Of a stretch of 42,060 nucleotides of DNA, positions 8,104-16,975 are shown piece by piece. Both the position numbers and the translations under genes were made by a program. The notes below the pieces were generated by a model. That model was not told the DNA's origin. It did no database searches and saw nothing but the letters and a program-made list of their open reading frames with translations. Numbering within the stretch: the stretch's first letter is position 1; each line of letters begins with the position of its first letter. Source of the DNA: Burkholderiales bacterium UBA4657 (GTDB lineage Bacteria; Pseudomonadota; Gammaproteobacteria; Burkholderiales; Burkholderiaceae_E); the NCBI GenBank assembly GCA_002405475.1, contig DHLX01000021.1:1-42060 (forward strand), given 5' to 3'.

Positions 8104-8736
8104 ATGCGCGGCCTGAACCAACTGGGCGCGCTGCGCAAACAACTTGAGCAACAGGCGCAACAGCGCGCCGAAGAAGACAAAAAACAGAAAGCCGCAGCCG
8201 AGCAGGCAGAACGCGAACGCGACCTGTTTCGCACTGCTGTCGGTGCGGTGGTGCCAGTTCAGACCGCCAGCAAAGCCAGGCTTGACACGACACCCCCGGC
8301 GCCGGTGGCAACACAAAGACTGCAAGACGAACAGCGGGCTCTGGCGCAGTCTTTGTCGGATGAATTCGACCCCGAATCTTTGTTAGAAACCGACGAGGCA
8401 CTGTCATGGCAGCGTGCGCCACTGGGCCCCGATGTACCGCGCAAGCTCAGGAAGGGGCATTGGGTGATTCAGGATCAGGTCGATTTGCACGGTGCCCGTA
8501 CTGACGAGGCACGCGAACTGGTGGGCGGGTTTTTGTCCGACTGTCTGAAACGTGGTTTGCGTTGCGTTCGTATTGTGCACGGCAAAGGCCACGGCTCACG
8601 CGACCGGCAACCCGTCTTGAAAGGCAAAGTGCCGAAGTGGCTGATGCAACGCGATGAGGTCATTGCTTTTTGCCAGGCTAAACCAGCCGATGGTGGTGCT
8701 GGCGCCTTGATTGTCCTGCTCAAAGCCACGCGCTAG
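8104..8736 (+). CDS. Smr-domain protein (MutS2/SmrA-type nuclease domain)
   Basis: The 210-residue protein has a charged, Gln/Glu/Lys-rich N-terminal helix (about 8-45), a low-complexity linker, and a C-terminal Smr domain with the diagnostic DLHG (127-130) and HGKG (159-162) motifs. Between and after them lie LRCVRIVHGKG and VLKGKVPKWL. Stand-alone Smr proteins nick or cleave nucleic acid; the E. coli relative SmrB cleaves mRNA at collided ribosomes, while others act on DNA. Which applies here cannot be told. The start is the ATG at 8104, 4 bases after the trxB stop; the upstream part of the open frame lies inside trxB and is discounted. Probably co-transcribed with trxB. Confidence 0.9.
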   Translation: MRGLNQLGALRKQLEQQAQQRAEEDKKQKAAAEQAERERDLFRTAVGAVVPVQTASKARLDTTPPAPVATQRLQDEQRALAQSLSDEFDPESLLETDEALSWQRAPLGPDVPRKLRKGHWVIQDQVDLHGARTDEARELVGGFLSDCLKRGLRCVRIVHGKGHGSRDRQPVLKGKVPKWLMQRDEVIAFCQAKPADGGAGALIVLLKATR

Positions 8737-8784
8737 TCGGGCGCATTACAATGACGTTTTTTCGTTCTATTTTTGGAGTACAGC

Positions 8785-9591
8785 ATGGGCTTTCTGGCAG
8801 GAAAACGCATTTTAATTACGGGCTTGCTTTCCAATCGTTCGATTGCCTACGGCATTGCCCAGGCCTGCCAGCGTGAAGGCGCCGAGCTGGCGTTCACCTA
8901 TGTGGGCGAGCGTTTCAAGGAGCGCATTGAAGGTTTTGCCAAAGAGTTCAATAGCTCGCTGATATTCGAGTGCGATGTCGGCAGTGATGAGCAGATTAAC
9001 GCCACTTTCAGCCAACTGGCCACACATTGGCCCAGCCTGGACGGTCTGGTACACGCCATTGGCTTTGCTCCGCGGGAAGCGATTGCCGGTGATTTTCTTG
9101 ACGGCCTGTCACGTGAGGGTTTTCGTATAGCGCATGATATTTCAGCTTACTCTTTTCCTGCCATGTGCAAAGCCGCTTTACCGCTACTGCAAAAAGCAGC
9201 CGAGCAAGGCAGTTCACCCGCCGTACTGACACTGACCTATATTGGCTCCGAGCGCATTGTGCCGAACTACAACACCATGGGTCTGGCCAAGGCCTCACTC
9301 GAAGCCAGTGTGCGCTATCTGGCCGAATCACTGGGGCCGAAGGGTATTCGCTCGAACGGTATTTCGGCCGGCCCAATCAAGACCCTGGCCGCTTCCGGCA
9401 TTGCCGACTTCGGCAAGATGCTGAAATTTAACGAAGCCAATGCCCCACTGCGCAGTAATGTCACCACCGAGCAGGTGGGCAATGTCTCGGCATTTCTGCT
9501 GTCTGACCTGTCGTCGGGCGTCACCGGGGAAATCATTTACGTCGATGCGGGCATGCATGCGGTACTGGGCGGTATGGCGGGTTTGGCCTAA
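8785..9591 (+). CDS. fabI: Enoyl-ACP reductase (NADH), FabI
   Basis: This enzyme makes the last reduction of each fatty-acid elongation round, trans-2-enoyl-ACP to acyl-ACP, in the cytoplasm. It is a short-chain dehydrogenase of 268 residues. The N-terminal nucleotide site is GLLSNRSIAYGIA (about 13-25), and the FabI-type catalytic Tyr-x6-Lys is Y162 and K169 in NYNTMGLAKASLEA, with a second conserved Tyr at 152. HAIGFAP (about 90-96) and the MGLA Met match the triclosan-binding loop of classical FabI, so a triclosan-sensitive enzyme is expected. GGAG at 8775-8778 supports the ATG at 8785 rather than the in-frame TTG at 8773. Confidence 0.97.
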   Translation: MGFLAGKRILITGLLSNRSIAYGIAQACQREGAELAFTYVGERFKERIEGFAKEFNSSLIFECDVGSDEQINATFSQLATHWPSLDGLVHAIGFAPREAIAGDFLDGLSREGFRIAHDISAYSFPAMCKAALPLLQKAAEQGSSPAVLTLTYIGSERIVPNYNTMGLAKASLEASVRYLAESLGPKGIRSNGISAGPIKTLAASGIADFGKMLKFNEANAPLRSNVTTEQVGNVSAFLLSDLSSGVTGEIIYVDAGMHAVLGGMAGLA

Positions 9592-9639
9592 GTTCGTCGT
9601 AGTGTTGCTCTCTGACTGCGCGTCAGTCCGCGCCTGTTT

Positions 9640-9668
9640 TTGACAAAACACCGCCTGAAAAGCATAAT
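9640..9668 (+). promoter_or_regulatory. Sigma-70 promoter of tRNA-Met
   Basis: A consensus -35 TTGACA (9640-9645) and a -10 CATAAT (9663-9668) are separated by exactly 17 bases and end 21 bases before the mature 5' end of tRNA-Met. The bases after the -10 (ACGCGGTTCGG) are GC-rich, like the discriminators of stringently controlled stable-RNA promoters. The rest of the fabI-tRNA gap holds a 5-bp palindrome (CTGAC-TGCGC-GTCAG) without a direct T-run, so I do not call a terminator. Confidence 0.88.
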
Positions 9669-9689
9669 ACGCGGTTCGGTACAACGCAG

Positions 9690-9766
<77 letters not shown>

Positions 9767-9816
9767 CTTTCCTGTGTGCCGACGACTCAAGGCACCCATT
9801 CAACCCGGAGATTTCC

Positions 9817-10257
9817 TTGAAACATTCATTTCGCTGGTTTGCCACCGCATCAAGCCTGGGACTCAGCGCCCTGATCGTTTTCGGTTCGGTACTGGCACAA
9901 TCACGCGCCATTCCGGTCGAAGCACGGCGCGCCAAAATTGCACCCCACAACACCTCTTTTTTAGTGGTCGAAAATCAGTTGGTGCGTCTGCTTCCCGGCG
10001 CTCGTATTTATAACGACCAGAACCGCACCATTACCCCCGGCAAGGTACCCCAAGATGTCGTCGCGCGTATTCGTTACAACGACATGGGCGAGATACGCGA
10101 AGTCTGGATTCTGACCCCGGAAGAAATCGCACGCAAAGACCCGAACCCCGAAAGCGCACGACGCCCGGGTCGGTCGCCCATAGCGGCACCCGCGCCCATG
10201 CCCCTACCGGAAACATCCCCGACGACACCCACGGCTCCAGCCCCCTCAACGCCCTAG
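9817..10257 (+). CDS. Small exported protein, Pro-rich C-terminus, unknown
   Basis: The 146-residue protein starts at a TTG (9817) with GGAG 6 bases upstream; no suitable ATG exists, so the TTG is favoured. An N-terminal signal peptide (about 1-28, ending near VFGSVLAQS) predicts export. The middle (about 45-108) is a compact domain with VVENQLVRLLPGARIYND and a later VVARIRYNDMGEIREVWILTPEE. The last 35 residues are almost all Pro, Ala and Thr and are probably disordered. I do not recognise a named family. It lies between tRNA-Met and miaB, 9 bases before miaB, and could be transcribed with either. A surface or periplasmic role is inferred only from the signal peptide. Confidence 0.75.
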   Translation: MKHSFRWFATASSLGLSALIVFGSVLAQSRAIPVEARRAKIAPHNTSFLVVENQLVRLLPGARIYNDQNRTITPGKVPQDVVARIRYNDMGEIREVWILTPEEIARKDPNPESARRPGRSPIAAPAPMPLPETSPTTPTAPAPSTP

Positions 10258-10266
10258 GCTTTTGTC

Positions 10267-11613
10267 ATGACAAAAAAACTTTATATCAAGACTTTTGGCT
10301 GCCAGATGAACGAGTACGACTCGGACAAAATGGTTGACGTCCTCCATGCCAGCGAAGGGCTTGAAAAAACTGACAAACCGGAAGAGGCCGATGTCATTTT
10401 GTTCAATACCTGCTCGGTACGCGAAAAAGCACAAGAGAAAGTGTTTAGCGACCTGGGTCGGGTGCGTGAACTGAAAAAACTCAAGCCCGATCTGGTCATT
10501 GGCGTCGGCGGCTGCGTCGCCAGCCAGGAAGGTGCGGCCATTGTAGAGCGTGCCCCTTATGTCGATGTCGTATTCGGCCCGCAGACCCTGCACCGCCTGC
10601 CCGAACTGATTGCCCAAAAACGCAGCACCGGTAAATCGCAAGTCGATATCAGCTTTCCTGAAATTGAGAAATTCGACCATTTGCCGCCCGCTCGTGTCGA
10701 AGGTGCAACGGCCTTTGTGTCGATCATGGAAGGCTGCTCGAAATATTGTTCCTTTTGCGTCGTACCTTACACCCGCGGTGAGGAAGTCTCACGCCCATTT
10801 GACGATGTGCTGACCGAAGTGGCCGAATTGGCGCTCAAAGGGGTCAAGGAAATTACCCTGCTCGGACAAAACGTGAATGCCTACCTGGGCAAAATGGGAC
10901 ACACCAGCGAACTGGCCGACTTCGCCCTGTTACTCGATTATGTGGCGGAAATTCCGGGCATTGAGCGCATACGCTATACCACTTCACACCCCAAGGAATT
11001 CAGTCAGCGACTGATCGACGCCTACGGCAAAATTTCTAAACTGGTGAATCATGTGCATTTGCCGGTGCAGTCGGGCAGCGACCGCATTTTGATGGCAATG
11101 AAACGTGGCTATAGCGCTCTGGAATACAAAAATATTATTCGACGCCTGCGTTCGGTACGGCCTGATGTGTCGCTATCAAGCGACTTCATTGTCGGTTTTC
11201 CGGGCGAGACCGAGGCCGATTTTGAACAGACCATGAAACTGGTGCAGGACCTGAAATTCGACAACAGTTTCAGCTTCATTTATAGCGCACGACCTGGTAC
11301 CCCGGCCGCTAATTTACACGACGATACGCCTCAGACAGTGAAGCTGCAGCGTCTGCAACGACTACAGGCCGAAATTGAAGCCGAAGCACAGCGTATCTCG
11401 CAGTATATGGTCGGCAGCGTACAGCGCATTCTGGTAGAAGGGCCATCACGTAAAAATGCCGCCGAGCTCATGGGTCGCACCGAGAACAACCGCATCGTCA
11501 ATTTTCCGGGACAGCCACGTCTGGTGGGGCAACTCATCGACGTACGCATAACCCAGGCCCTGCCGCACAGCCTGCGTGCCGAGGTCGTGACCCAGGAAAA
11601 AGTGGCGGCATGA
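10267..11613 (+). CDS. miaB: tRNA-2-methylthio-N6-isopentenyladenosine synthase MiaB
   Basis: MiaB is a radical-SAM methylthiotransferase that adds a methylthio group at C2 of i6A37 in tRNAs reading UNN codons. The 448 residues contain the N-terminal auxiliary cluster cysteines (C12, C49, C83), the radical-SAM CxxxCxxC (C157, C161, C164 in GCSKYCSFCVVPYTRG) and a C-terminal TRAM domain (about 380-445) that binds tRNA. MiaB heads an operon that in many proteobacteria reads miaB-phoH-ybeY-corC; here a metalloprotease gene is interposed, its ATG overlapping the miaB stop by 4 bases. Confidence 0.97.
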   Translation: MTKKLYIKTFGCQMNEYDSDKMVDVLHASEGLEKTDKPEEADVILFNTCSVREKAQEKVFSDLGRVRELKKLKPDLVIGVGGCVASQEGAAIVERAPYVDVVFGPQTLHRLPELIAQKRSTGKSQVDISFPEIEKFDHLPPARVEGATAFVSIMEGCSKYCSFCVVPYTRGEEVSRPFDDVLTEVAELALKGVKEITLLGQNVNAYLGKMGHTSELADFALLLDYVAEIPGIERIRYTTSHPKEFSQRLIDAYGKISKLVNHVHLPVQSGSDRILMAMKRGYSALEYKNIIRRLRSVRPDVSLSSDFIVGFPGETEADFEQTMKLVQDLKFDNSFSFIYSARPGTPAANLHDDTPQTVKLQRLQRLQAEIEAEAQRISQYMVGSVQRILVEGPSRKNAAELMGRTENNRIVNFPGQPRLVGQLIDVRITQALPHSLRAEVVTQEKVAA

Positions 11614-14285
11614 ACGGCGCTGATAAGGGTCATTGGCTGCTAGCCGCAAGCCTGGTCGTGAGTCTGGTTGGCTGTACTACGCTTCACCCGACCCCGACCC
11701 CTACCCCAGCGGGTTCTACGCCACCGACCACAGCACCGACTGCAACCGCCGCACCGCAACCCCCAGGCCCAGCACCTAATACCGCCCTGCGACCCTTCAA
11801 TGAACTAATTCGTGACGCCAAGCTGCTGCCCGGTCTGTTTCGCCTATACCAGCGCGAGGAACGGGTATTACTGGAACTGGAGCCACAGCATTTCAAAACC
11901 CCTTATCTGCTGGCGATTACGCTGTCTCAGGGCTTGGGTGAACGTAGTTTTTACAGTCATTTCATGTGGGACGACACTCTGGTGACGTTCGAGCGCGTGG
12001 GTGCCAACGTGCAGATGCAGGTACGCAATGTCAGCCTGTTCGCCACGCCCGGTACCGCAATGGCGATAAACGTTGCGAACAGTTTCAGCCCCAGTCTGTT
12101 GAATGTGGTTCCGGTATTAAGCCAGCCACACCCGGAACGTCAGTCCATTCTGGTTGATGCGTCGGCACTGTTTTTGGCCGACATGCCCCAGGCCGCGACC
12201 CGGCTGGAGGCCGCTTTCCGCATTCCTTATGCCTTTGATGCGCGCAATTCGGTACTCGATAAAGTACGCAGTACCCCGGACATGGCCACATTTCAGGTGC
12301 GGGCTCATTTCTATACCCCACGCCTGCCGCTACAGCAACCCAGTCCGAATTCGCCGCCAGTTGCCATCAACCCGCCGCGCACACTCGAAGACCCACGCAG
12401 CCTGTTCCTGGGTTTTCACTACAGTCTGGCCACCTTGCCCGATGCCGAGTATCGTCCACGTGCTGCTGATGACCGGCTTGGTCATTTTGTGACCCAACGC
12501 TGGAATTACAGCGACGATGTGGCCATAGACCCACGCCAGCACTGGGTCAATCGCTGGCGTCTGGAAAAACAGCAGCCCGAGGCGGCTTCATCGGAACCGA
12601 AAAAGCCCATTATTTTCTGGATCGATAAAAATGTTCCAGAAAAATACCGTGCCACCATCACAGCCGGTATTCTGGAATGGAACAAAGCATTCGAGCGCGT
12701 GGGGTTCAAACAGGCGATACGGGTCGAGATACAACCTGAACAAGCTGAATTTGATCTGGCCGATGTCAGGCATGCTTCGGTACGCTGGTATCTGGAAGCC
12801 GAGGAACGTGGTCTAGCACGCGGTCCGATCGTGGCCGACCCCAGAACCGGGGAAATTATTGATGCCGACATTACCATTTCGCAAAGCTGGACCCGACTCA
12901 TGCGCCGGGTTGGCGTCGAGGCGGTACCCGCAGCGCCGCGACTGTTAAAGGCAGACCACGATCAACGCTGGTGTGAACACGCCGCCATGACCATAGAAGA
13001 CACCGCGTTTGCGCTGGATTTGATGGAAGCGCGGGGCGAATTGCTACCCGACAGCCCGGAGGTAGAAAAGATACTGCTAATGGCACTCAAGGATGTGGTC
13101 ATGCACGAGGTGGGTCATACGCTGGGTCTGCGTCACAATTTTCGTGCTTCAAGCGTGTATAGCCTGGAACAAATCAGTGACCCGGCTTTCAATCGCGAAC
13201 ATGGGGTCTCGGGCTCGGTCATGGACTATAACCCGATCAATCTGGCACCACGCGGCTTGCCGCAGGGCGAGTATTTCATGACCACCCTGGGAGCCTACGA
13301 TTACTGGGCCATTGAGTACGCCTACCGCCCGCTGCCAGCGGACCAGGAAAAGAGTGCACTGGAAGCAATTGCCCGCCGCAGCACTGAGCCTGCGCTGGCC
13401 TACGCCACCGATGACGAGGCCGGAGGTTTCGGCAACGACGGCTATGACCCCAGCGTACACCGCTTCGATCTGGGTAACGATGGCCTGGCCTATGCCAAAA
13501 GACGTTTGCAACTCGGCCAGGAATTGCTGACACGTCTGCAGCAACTACCTGCCACCAGTCTCACCAGTACCCGGCTGCGGCGTGGCACGAGTTCGGCTTT
13601 GAATCAAATCGGCAATGCCGCAACGCTGGCGCTGAAGTATGTGGGCGGCGTGCAATACTTCCGCGACCGCCCCGATAGCGCGCGTGCCAATTTTGTTCCG
13701 ATTCCACTGGCGCAACAAAAAGAAGCCTTGCTGCTGCTGAAAAACGAAGTCTTTTCGACCCAGGCCCTCAACCTGCCTGCAAGTTTTATCGCACGTCTGG
13801 CACCAGACAATTTTGAACGCACTCTGTCGCCGCCAGAACTGCCAGGGCTGACGAATACGCTATTTGAAGTACAACGGCGCGCCCTGGAACGCGCCCTGTC
13901 TGATGCCACCGCCCAGCGTTTGATTGACTCTGCCCTGCTGGTACCGGCGCCTAACGCACTGGGTCTGTCCGACCTGTACAGCACACTCAGAAAAGCCATC
14001 TGGTCTGAGCTGGACGGTGGGCAGGATATTGTCCTGCCGCGCCGTAACCTGCAACGTGAGCACGTACGCCGCCTGGCGGCCTTGCTGCTGCGCCCGACCC
14101 AGAACACCCCAGCCGATGCGCGTGCCCTGGCGCGTGTCGAAGCGCAAAGCCTGCTGACCAGCTTGACCAAAGCCAAAACGCTGTCTAACGCTACCTTGTC
14201 TGCCGAGGCTCGCGCCCATTTAAGCGAAAGCCAGTCCACCCTCAGAGAAGCCCTGCGTGCCTCATTGCAACGAGGCGGTGCATGA
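11610..14285 (+). CDS. Zinc-dependent metzincin-type lipoprotein protease
   Basis: The 891-residue protein begins with a lipoprotein signal (lipobox LVGC, C22) and a Pro/Thr-rich spacer (about 26-55), so it is probably tethered to a membrane facing the periplasm. The catalytic motif HEVGHTLGLRH (H499, E500, H503, H509) fits HExxHxxGxxH, and a Met-turn (SVMDY, M538) follows about 30 residues later, as in metzincins. The layout matches large bacterial zinc-dependent metalloproteases with DUF5117/DUF5118/DUF4953-type regions. Substrate unknown. It overlaps miaB and phoH by 4 bases (ATGA) at each end, so it belongs to this operon. Its place between miaB and phoH is unusual. Confidence 0.9.
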   Translation: MNGADKGHWLLAASLVVSLVGCTTLHPTPTPTPAGSTPPTTAPTATAAPQPPGPAPNTALRPFNELIRDAKLLPGLFRLYQREERVLLELEPQHFKTPYLLAITLSQGLGERSFYSHFMWDDTLVTFERVGANVQMQVRNVSLFATPGTAMAINVANSFSPSLLNVVPVLSQPHPERQSILVDASALFLADMPQAATRLEAAFRIPYAFDARNSVLDKVRSTPDMATFQVRAHFYTPRLPLQQPSPNSPPVAINPPRTLEDPRSLFLGFHYSLATLPDAEYRPRAADDRLGHFVTQRWNYSDDVAIDPRQHWVNRWRLEKQQPEAASSEPKKPIIFWIDKNVPEKYRATITAGILEWNKAFERVGFKQAIRVEIQPEQAEFDLADVRHASVRWYLEAEERGLARGPIVADPRTGEIIDADITISQSWTRLMRRVGVEAVPAAPRLLKADHDQRWCEHAAMTIEDTAFALDLMEARGELLPDSPEVEKILLMALKDVVMHEVGHTLGLRHNFRASSVYSLEQISDPAFNREHGVSGSVMDYNPINLAPRGLPQGEYFMTTLGAYDYWAIEYAYRPLPADQEKSALEAIARRSTEPALAYATDDEAGGFGNDGYDPSVHRFDLGNDGLAYAKRRLQLGQELLTRLQQLPATSLTSTRLRRGTSSALNQIGNAATLALKYVGGVQYFRDRPDSARANFVPIPLAQQKEALLLLKNEVFSTQALNLPASFIARLAPDNFERTLSPPELPGLTNTLFEVQRRALERALSDATAQRLIDSALLVPAPNALGLSDLYSTLRKAIWSELDGGQDIVLPRRNLQREHVRRLAALLLRPTQNTPADARALARVEAQSLLTSLTKAKTLSNATLSAEARAHLSESQSTLREALRASLQRGGA

Positions 14286-15220
14286 AAGCTTTGCAATGGC
14301 GTTTCGATAGCAACAACAGTTCTGAGGCGCTGGCGCATTTATGCGGCCCGCTCGATGAAAACCTGCGCCAGATTGAACAGGCGCTAGACGTACGTGTAAT
14401 GCGTCGTGGTCAGGTATTTCAGTGTAGCGGCAACCAGGCGTCACAAGCGCTGGAGTTATTGCAGCAACTCGCTGGCCAGACACGGCATCCGGTTACACCA
14501 GAGACAGTGCAATTGGCCAGCCTGAAATATCGTCGTCCAACAGGTGATGAAATGACGGAAGAACTGCCCGAACTGCGTGTCAAGCGCGGTGATCTGCAAG
14601 CGCGTACGCCGAATCAGCGACGCTATCTGCAAGCCATTCATAGCCATGACATCAGCTTTGGCGTTGGCCCGGCGGGTACGGGTAAAACCTATCTGGCAGT
14701 AGCCTGCGCGGTCGATGCCATGGAACGTGACAGTGTGCAGCGTATTGTTCTGACCCGGCCTGCGGTTGAAGCCGGCGAGCGTCTGGGGTTTTTACCTGGT
14801 GATCTGGCGCAAAAGGTGGACCCGTACTTACGCCCGTTATACGATGCCCTGTACGATCTGATGGGGTTCGACAAAGTGCAAAAACTGCTGGAGCGCCAGG
14901 CGATAGAAATAGCCCCGCTGGCCTTCATGCGGGGTCGCACTTTGAACAAGGCTTTTGTTATTCTGGACGAAGCACAAAACACCACGCCGGAACAAATGAA
15001 AATGTTTTTGACACGCATTGGCTTCGGTTCACGCGCCGTCATTACGGGCGATACTACCCAGGTCGATTTACCACGCGGACAAAGAAGCGGTCTGGCAGAT
15101 GCGCTGCAGGTATTGCGTGAGGTCAAAGGCGTGACTACAGTGCAGTTTACCAGTGCCGATGTGGTACGACACCCGCTAGTGGCACGCATTATTGATGCTT
15201 ATGAGGCCGCACCAACATGA
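14282..15220 (+). CDS. PhoH-like ATPase
   Basis: The 312-residue P-loop NTPase of the PhoH/YbeZ type has an N-terminal KH-like part (about 1-80), Walker A GPAGTGKT (129-136), Walker B FVILDEAQN (224-232) and the sensor segment VITGDTTQVDLP. In E. coli YbeZ works with the endoribonuclease YbeY in rRNA and RNA metabolism, and here ybeY follows with a 4-base overlap. The ATG at 14282 overlaps the stop of the metalloprotease gene. RNA helicase or ATPase activity is inferred from the family. Confidence 0.95.
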   Translation: MKALQWRFDSNNSSEALAHLCGPLDENLRQIEQALDVRVMRRGQVFQCSGNQASQALELLQQLAGQTRHPVTPETVQLASLKYRRPTGDEMTEELPELRVKRGDLQARTPNQRRYLQAIHSHDISFGVGPAGTGKTYLAVACAVDAMERDSVQRIVLTRPAVEAGERLGFLPGDLAQKVDPYLRPLYDALYDLMGFDKVQKLLERQAIEIAPLAFMRGRTLNKAFVILDEAQNTTPEQMKMFLTRIGFGSRAVITGDTTQVDLPRGQRSGLADALQVLREVKGVTTVQFTSADVVRHPLVARIIDAYEAAPT

Positions 15221-15699
15221 AATCGTCACGTACGCTGACCCTGCATGTTCAATATGCACCAATTTTACGTGCTGAAGCGCTGCCACAACGTGCTCAAGTC
15301 AGGCGCTGGGTCAAATCGACCCTGACCGTGCTGGCACGAACCCATACGGTGGCACCGTGCGAATTAACGGTACGTTTTTGTGGTGCCCGGGAAGGGCGTG
15401 AACTGAACCGCGATTTTCGTCAGCGCGACTATGCCACCAACGTCCTGACATTCCCTCTTAATGAAACGTCTGGCGCCGGTGTGCCGGTAGCGGCCGACCT
15501 GGTCGTGTGTGTACCAGTTGTCGCCAAACAGGCACGGCAACAAGGCAAAACTTTTATTGCGCACTGCGCCCACATGATTGTTCACGCCACCCTGCATGCC
15601 CATGGTCTTGATCACGAGCGTCGAGCCGAAGCCGAAGTCATGGAAAATATTGAAATTGTCACATTAAAGCGGTTTCACATCGCCAATCCATACCTGTAA
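15217..15699 (+). CDS. ybeY: Endoribonuclease YbeY (16S rRNA maturation)
   Basis: YbeY is a single-strand-specific zinc endoribonuclease for 16S rRNA 3'-end maturation and late ribosome quality control. The 160-residue protein carries the zinc signature HATLHAHGLDH, with H123, H127 and H133 in the H3xH5xH pattern; the usual Gly after the first His is Ala. The conserved RELNRDFRQRDYATNVLTFP segment is at about 61-80. The start overlaps phoH by 4 bases. It ends 56 bases before corC. That gap holds a TATAAC (15736-15741) but no well-spaced -35, so a separate corC promoter is uncertain. Confidence 0.95.
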   Translation: MKSSRTLTLHVQYAPILRAEALPQRAQVRRWVKSTLTVLARTHTVAPCELTVRFCGAREGRELNRDFRQRDYATNVLTFPLNETSGAGVPVAADLVVCVPVVAKQARQQGKTFIAHCAHMIVHATLHAHGLDHERRAEAEVMENIEIVTLKRFHIANPYL

Positions 15700-15755
15700 G
15701 CAAATTTTGCATTATTTGGGTAAGATAGCGGAATGTATAACTCGCCCCTGCGGCT

Positions 15756-16652
15756 ATGAACGATCCCCTTGATCGATCGCAGCGCCTCAAAACGCTGCAC
15801 GATAGTCATAACAAAACCCCGTCCTTGTTTGAGCGCCTGTCTCAGCTTTTATTAAGAGAGCCCGAAGACCGCGAACAGTTATTGAGCATTTTGCACTCGG
15901 CGCACGAGCGTGAGCTGGTCGATGCCGATGCCTTGTCCATGATGGAGGGCGTATTACAGGTGGGCGAGCTGTCGGCACGCGACGTTATGGTGCCGCGCCC
16001 GCAAATGGACATGATTGACGCCAATGCGCCGCTGGACAACATCATTCCCTACGTCATACAAACCGCGCATTCACGCTTTCCGGTCTTTGACGGCAATCGC
16101 GATAATGTCATAGGCATTCTGTTGGCCAAAGACCTGCTGCGTTACTACCATGAAGAGGACTTCAATCTGCGTGACATCTTGCGCCCGGTGGTTTTCATTC
16201 CCGGTTCCAAGCCACTGAATGTATTGCTGCGCGACTTTCGTGGCAACCGCAATCATATGGCACTGGTCGTTGATGAATACGGCGGTGCTGCTGGATTAGT
16301 GACGATTGAAGATGTTCTGGAACAGATTGTCGGTGACATTGAGGATGAACACGACTGGGACGATGACGAGGACATGATCGTGGCGGCTGACAATGGCACC
16401 TGGCGCGTCAAGGCACTGACCGACATTGAACAGTTTAATGAACAGTTCGGTACTGAATATGAGACCGAAGAATTCGACACCATCGGTGGGCTGGTCACGA
16501 ATGAACTGGGTCGGGTACCCAGAAGAAATGAGAGTCTGATTATTGGCCCGATGCAGTTCGAAGTGCTGCGCGCCGATGCGCGCCAGGTTCATGTGTTGCT
16601 GGTCAGAAAGACCCCGGCCGCCCACCCGGAAGATGCACCACTGGAAACCTAG
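15756..16652 (+). CDS. corC: CorC/HlyC-family CBS-domain protein
   Basis: The 298 residues contain a tandem CBS (Bateman) module (about 70-190, with RDVMVPRPQMD at the start and VDEYGGAAGLVTIEDVLEQIVGDI at its end; only parts quoted) and a C-terminal CorC_HlyC domain (about 210-285). There are no membrane helices. It is related to CorC, implicated in Mg/Co homeostasis, and is the cytosolic type found downstream of ybeY. In E. coli lnt follows, but here the next gene is convergent azlD, and the two stops share a CTAG at 16649-16652. Despite the family name it is unrelated to the toxin acyltransferase at 34230. Confidence 0.92.
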   Translation: MNDPLDRSQRLKTLHDSHNKTPSLFERLSQLLLREPEDREQLLSILHSAHERELVDADALSMMEGVLQVGELSARDVMVPRPQMDMIDANAPLDNIIPYVIQTAHSRFPVFDGNRDNVIGILLAKDLLRYYHEEDFNLRDILRPVVFIPGSKPLNVLLRDFRGNRNHMALVVDEYGGAAGLVTIEDVLEQIVGDIEDEHDWDDDEDMIVAADNGTWRVKALTDIEQFNEQFGTEYETEEFDTIGGLVTNELGRVPRRNESLIIGPMQFEVLRADARQVHVLLVRKTPAAHPEDAPLET

Positions 16653-16975
16653 CCCAGCAGCAAGCGTAGCAGGGTAAAGACCCCCATGCCAAAGACAATG
16701 GTCCAGAGCATATTACGTGTGATGACAAAAAACATACCTGCTGCCGTTGCTGCCAATAAACGATAATTGTCCAGACTCAAATCGAGCTGCCCGTAACTGA
16801 ATACCAGATCAGGAACCACAATGGCAGCCAGGGCACAGGCGGGCGCGTAGCGCAGTGCCTTTTCAACAGCGGTTGGTAATTGCACGCTTTCACCGAATAA
16901 CAGCAGACTGGCACGCGTTATAAGCGTAGCCAGTGTCAGCAGACCCAAAGTCACCCAGACCCAGAAATCGGCCAT
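16649..16975 (-). CDS. azlD: AzlD-type branched-chain amino acid exporter, small subunit
   Basis: The 108-residue hydrophobic protein has three to four predicted membrane helices (about 5-25, 40-60, 65-85, 88-106) and the AzlD pattern of VTRASLL early and AIVVPDLVF in the middle. With AzlC it forms a two-component exporter of branched-chain amino acids and analogues in the inner membrane. Its start overlaps the azlC stop by one base (TGATG). The stop overlaps the corC stop on the opposite strand. Confidence 0.9.
   Translation of the reverse strand: MADFWVWVTLGLLTLATLITRASLLLFGESVQLPTAVEKALRYAPACALAAIVVPDLVFSYGQLDLSLDNYRLLAATAAGMFFVITRNMLWTIVFGMGVFTLLRLLLG

Noticed and set aside
9601..9635. 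Terminator after fabI
   Set aside because: The palindrome CTGAC-TGCGC-GTCAG is only 5 bp and its T-run starts 12 bases later.
15700..15755. corC promoter with TTGCAT and TATAAC
   Set aside because: The two elements are 23 bases apart, too far for sigma-70.
15756..16652. Link between the HlyC/CorC family name and the toxin acyltransferase at 34230
   Set aside because: The names are coincidental: corC is a CBS-domain protein and the other gene is an RTX lysine acyltransferase.
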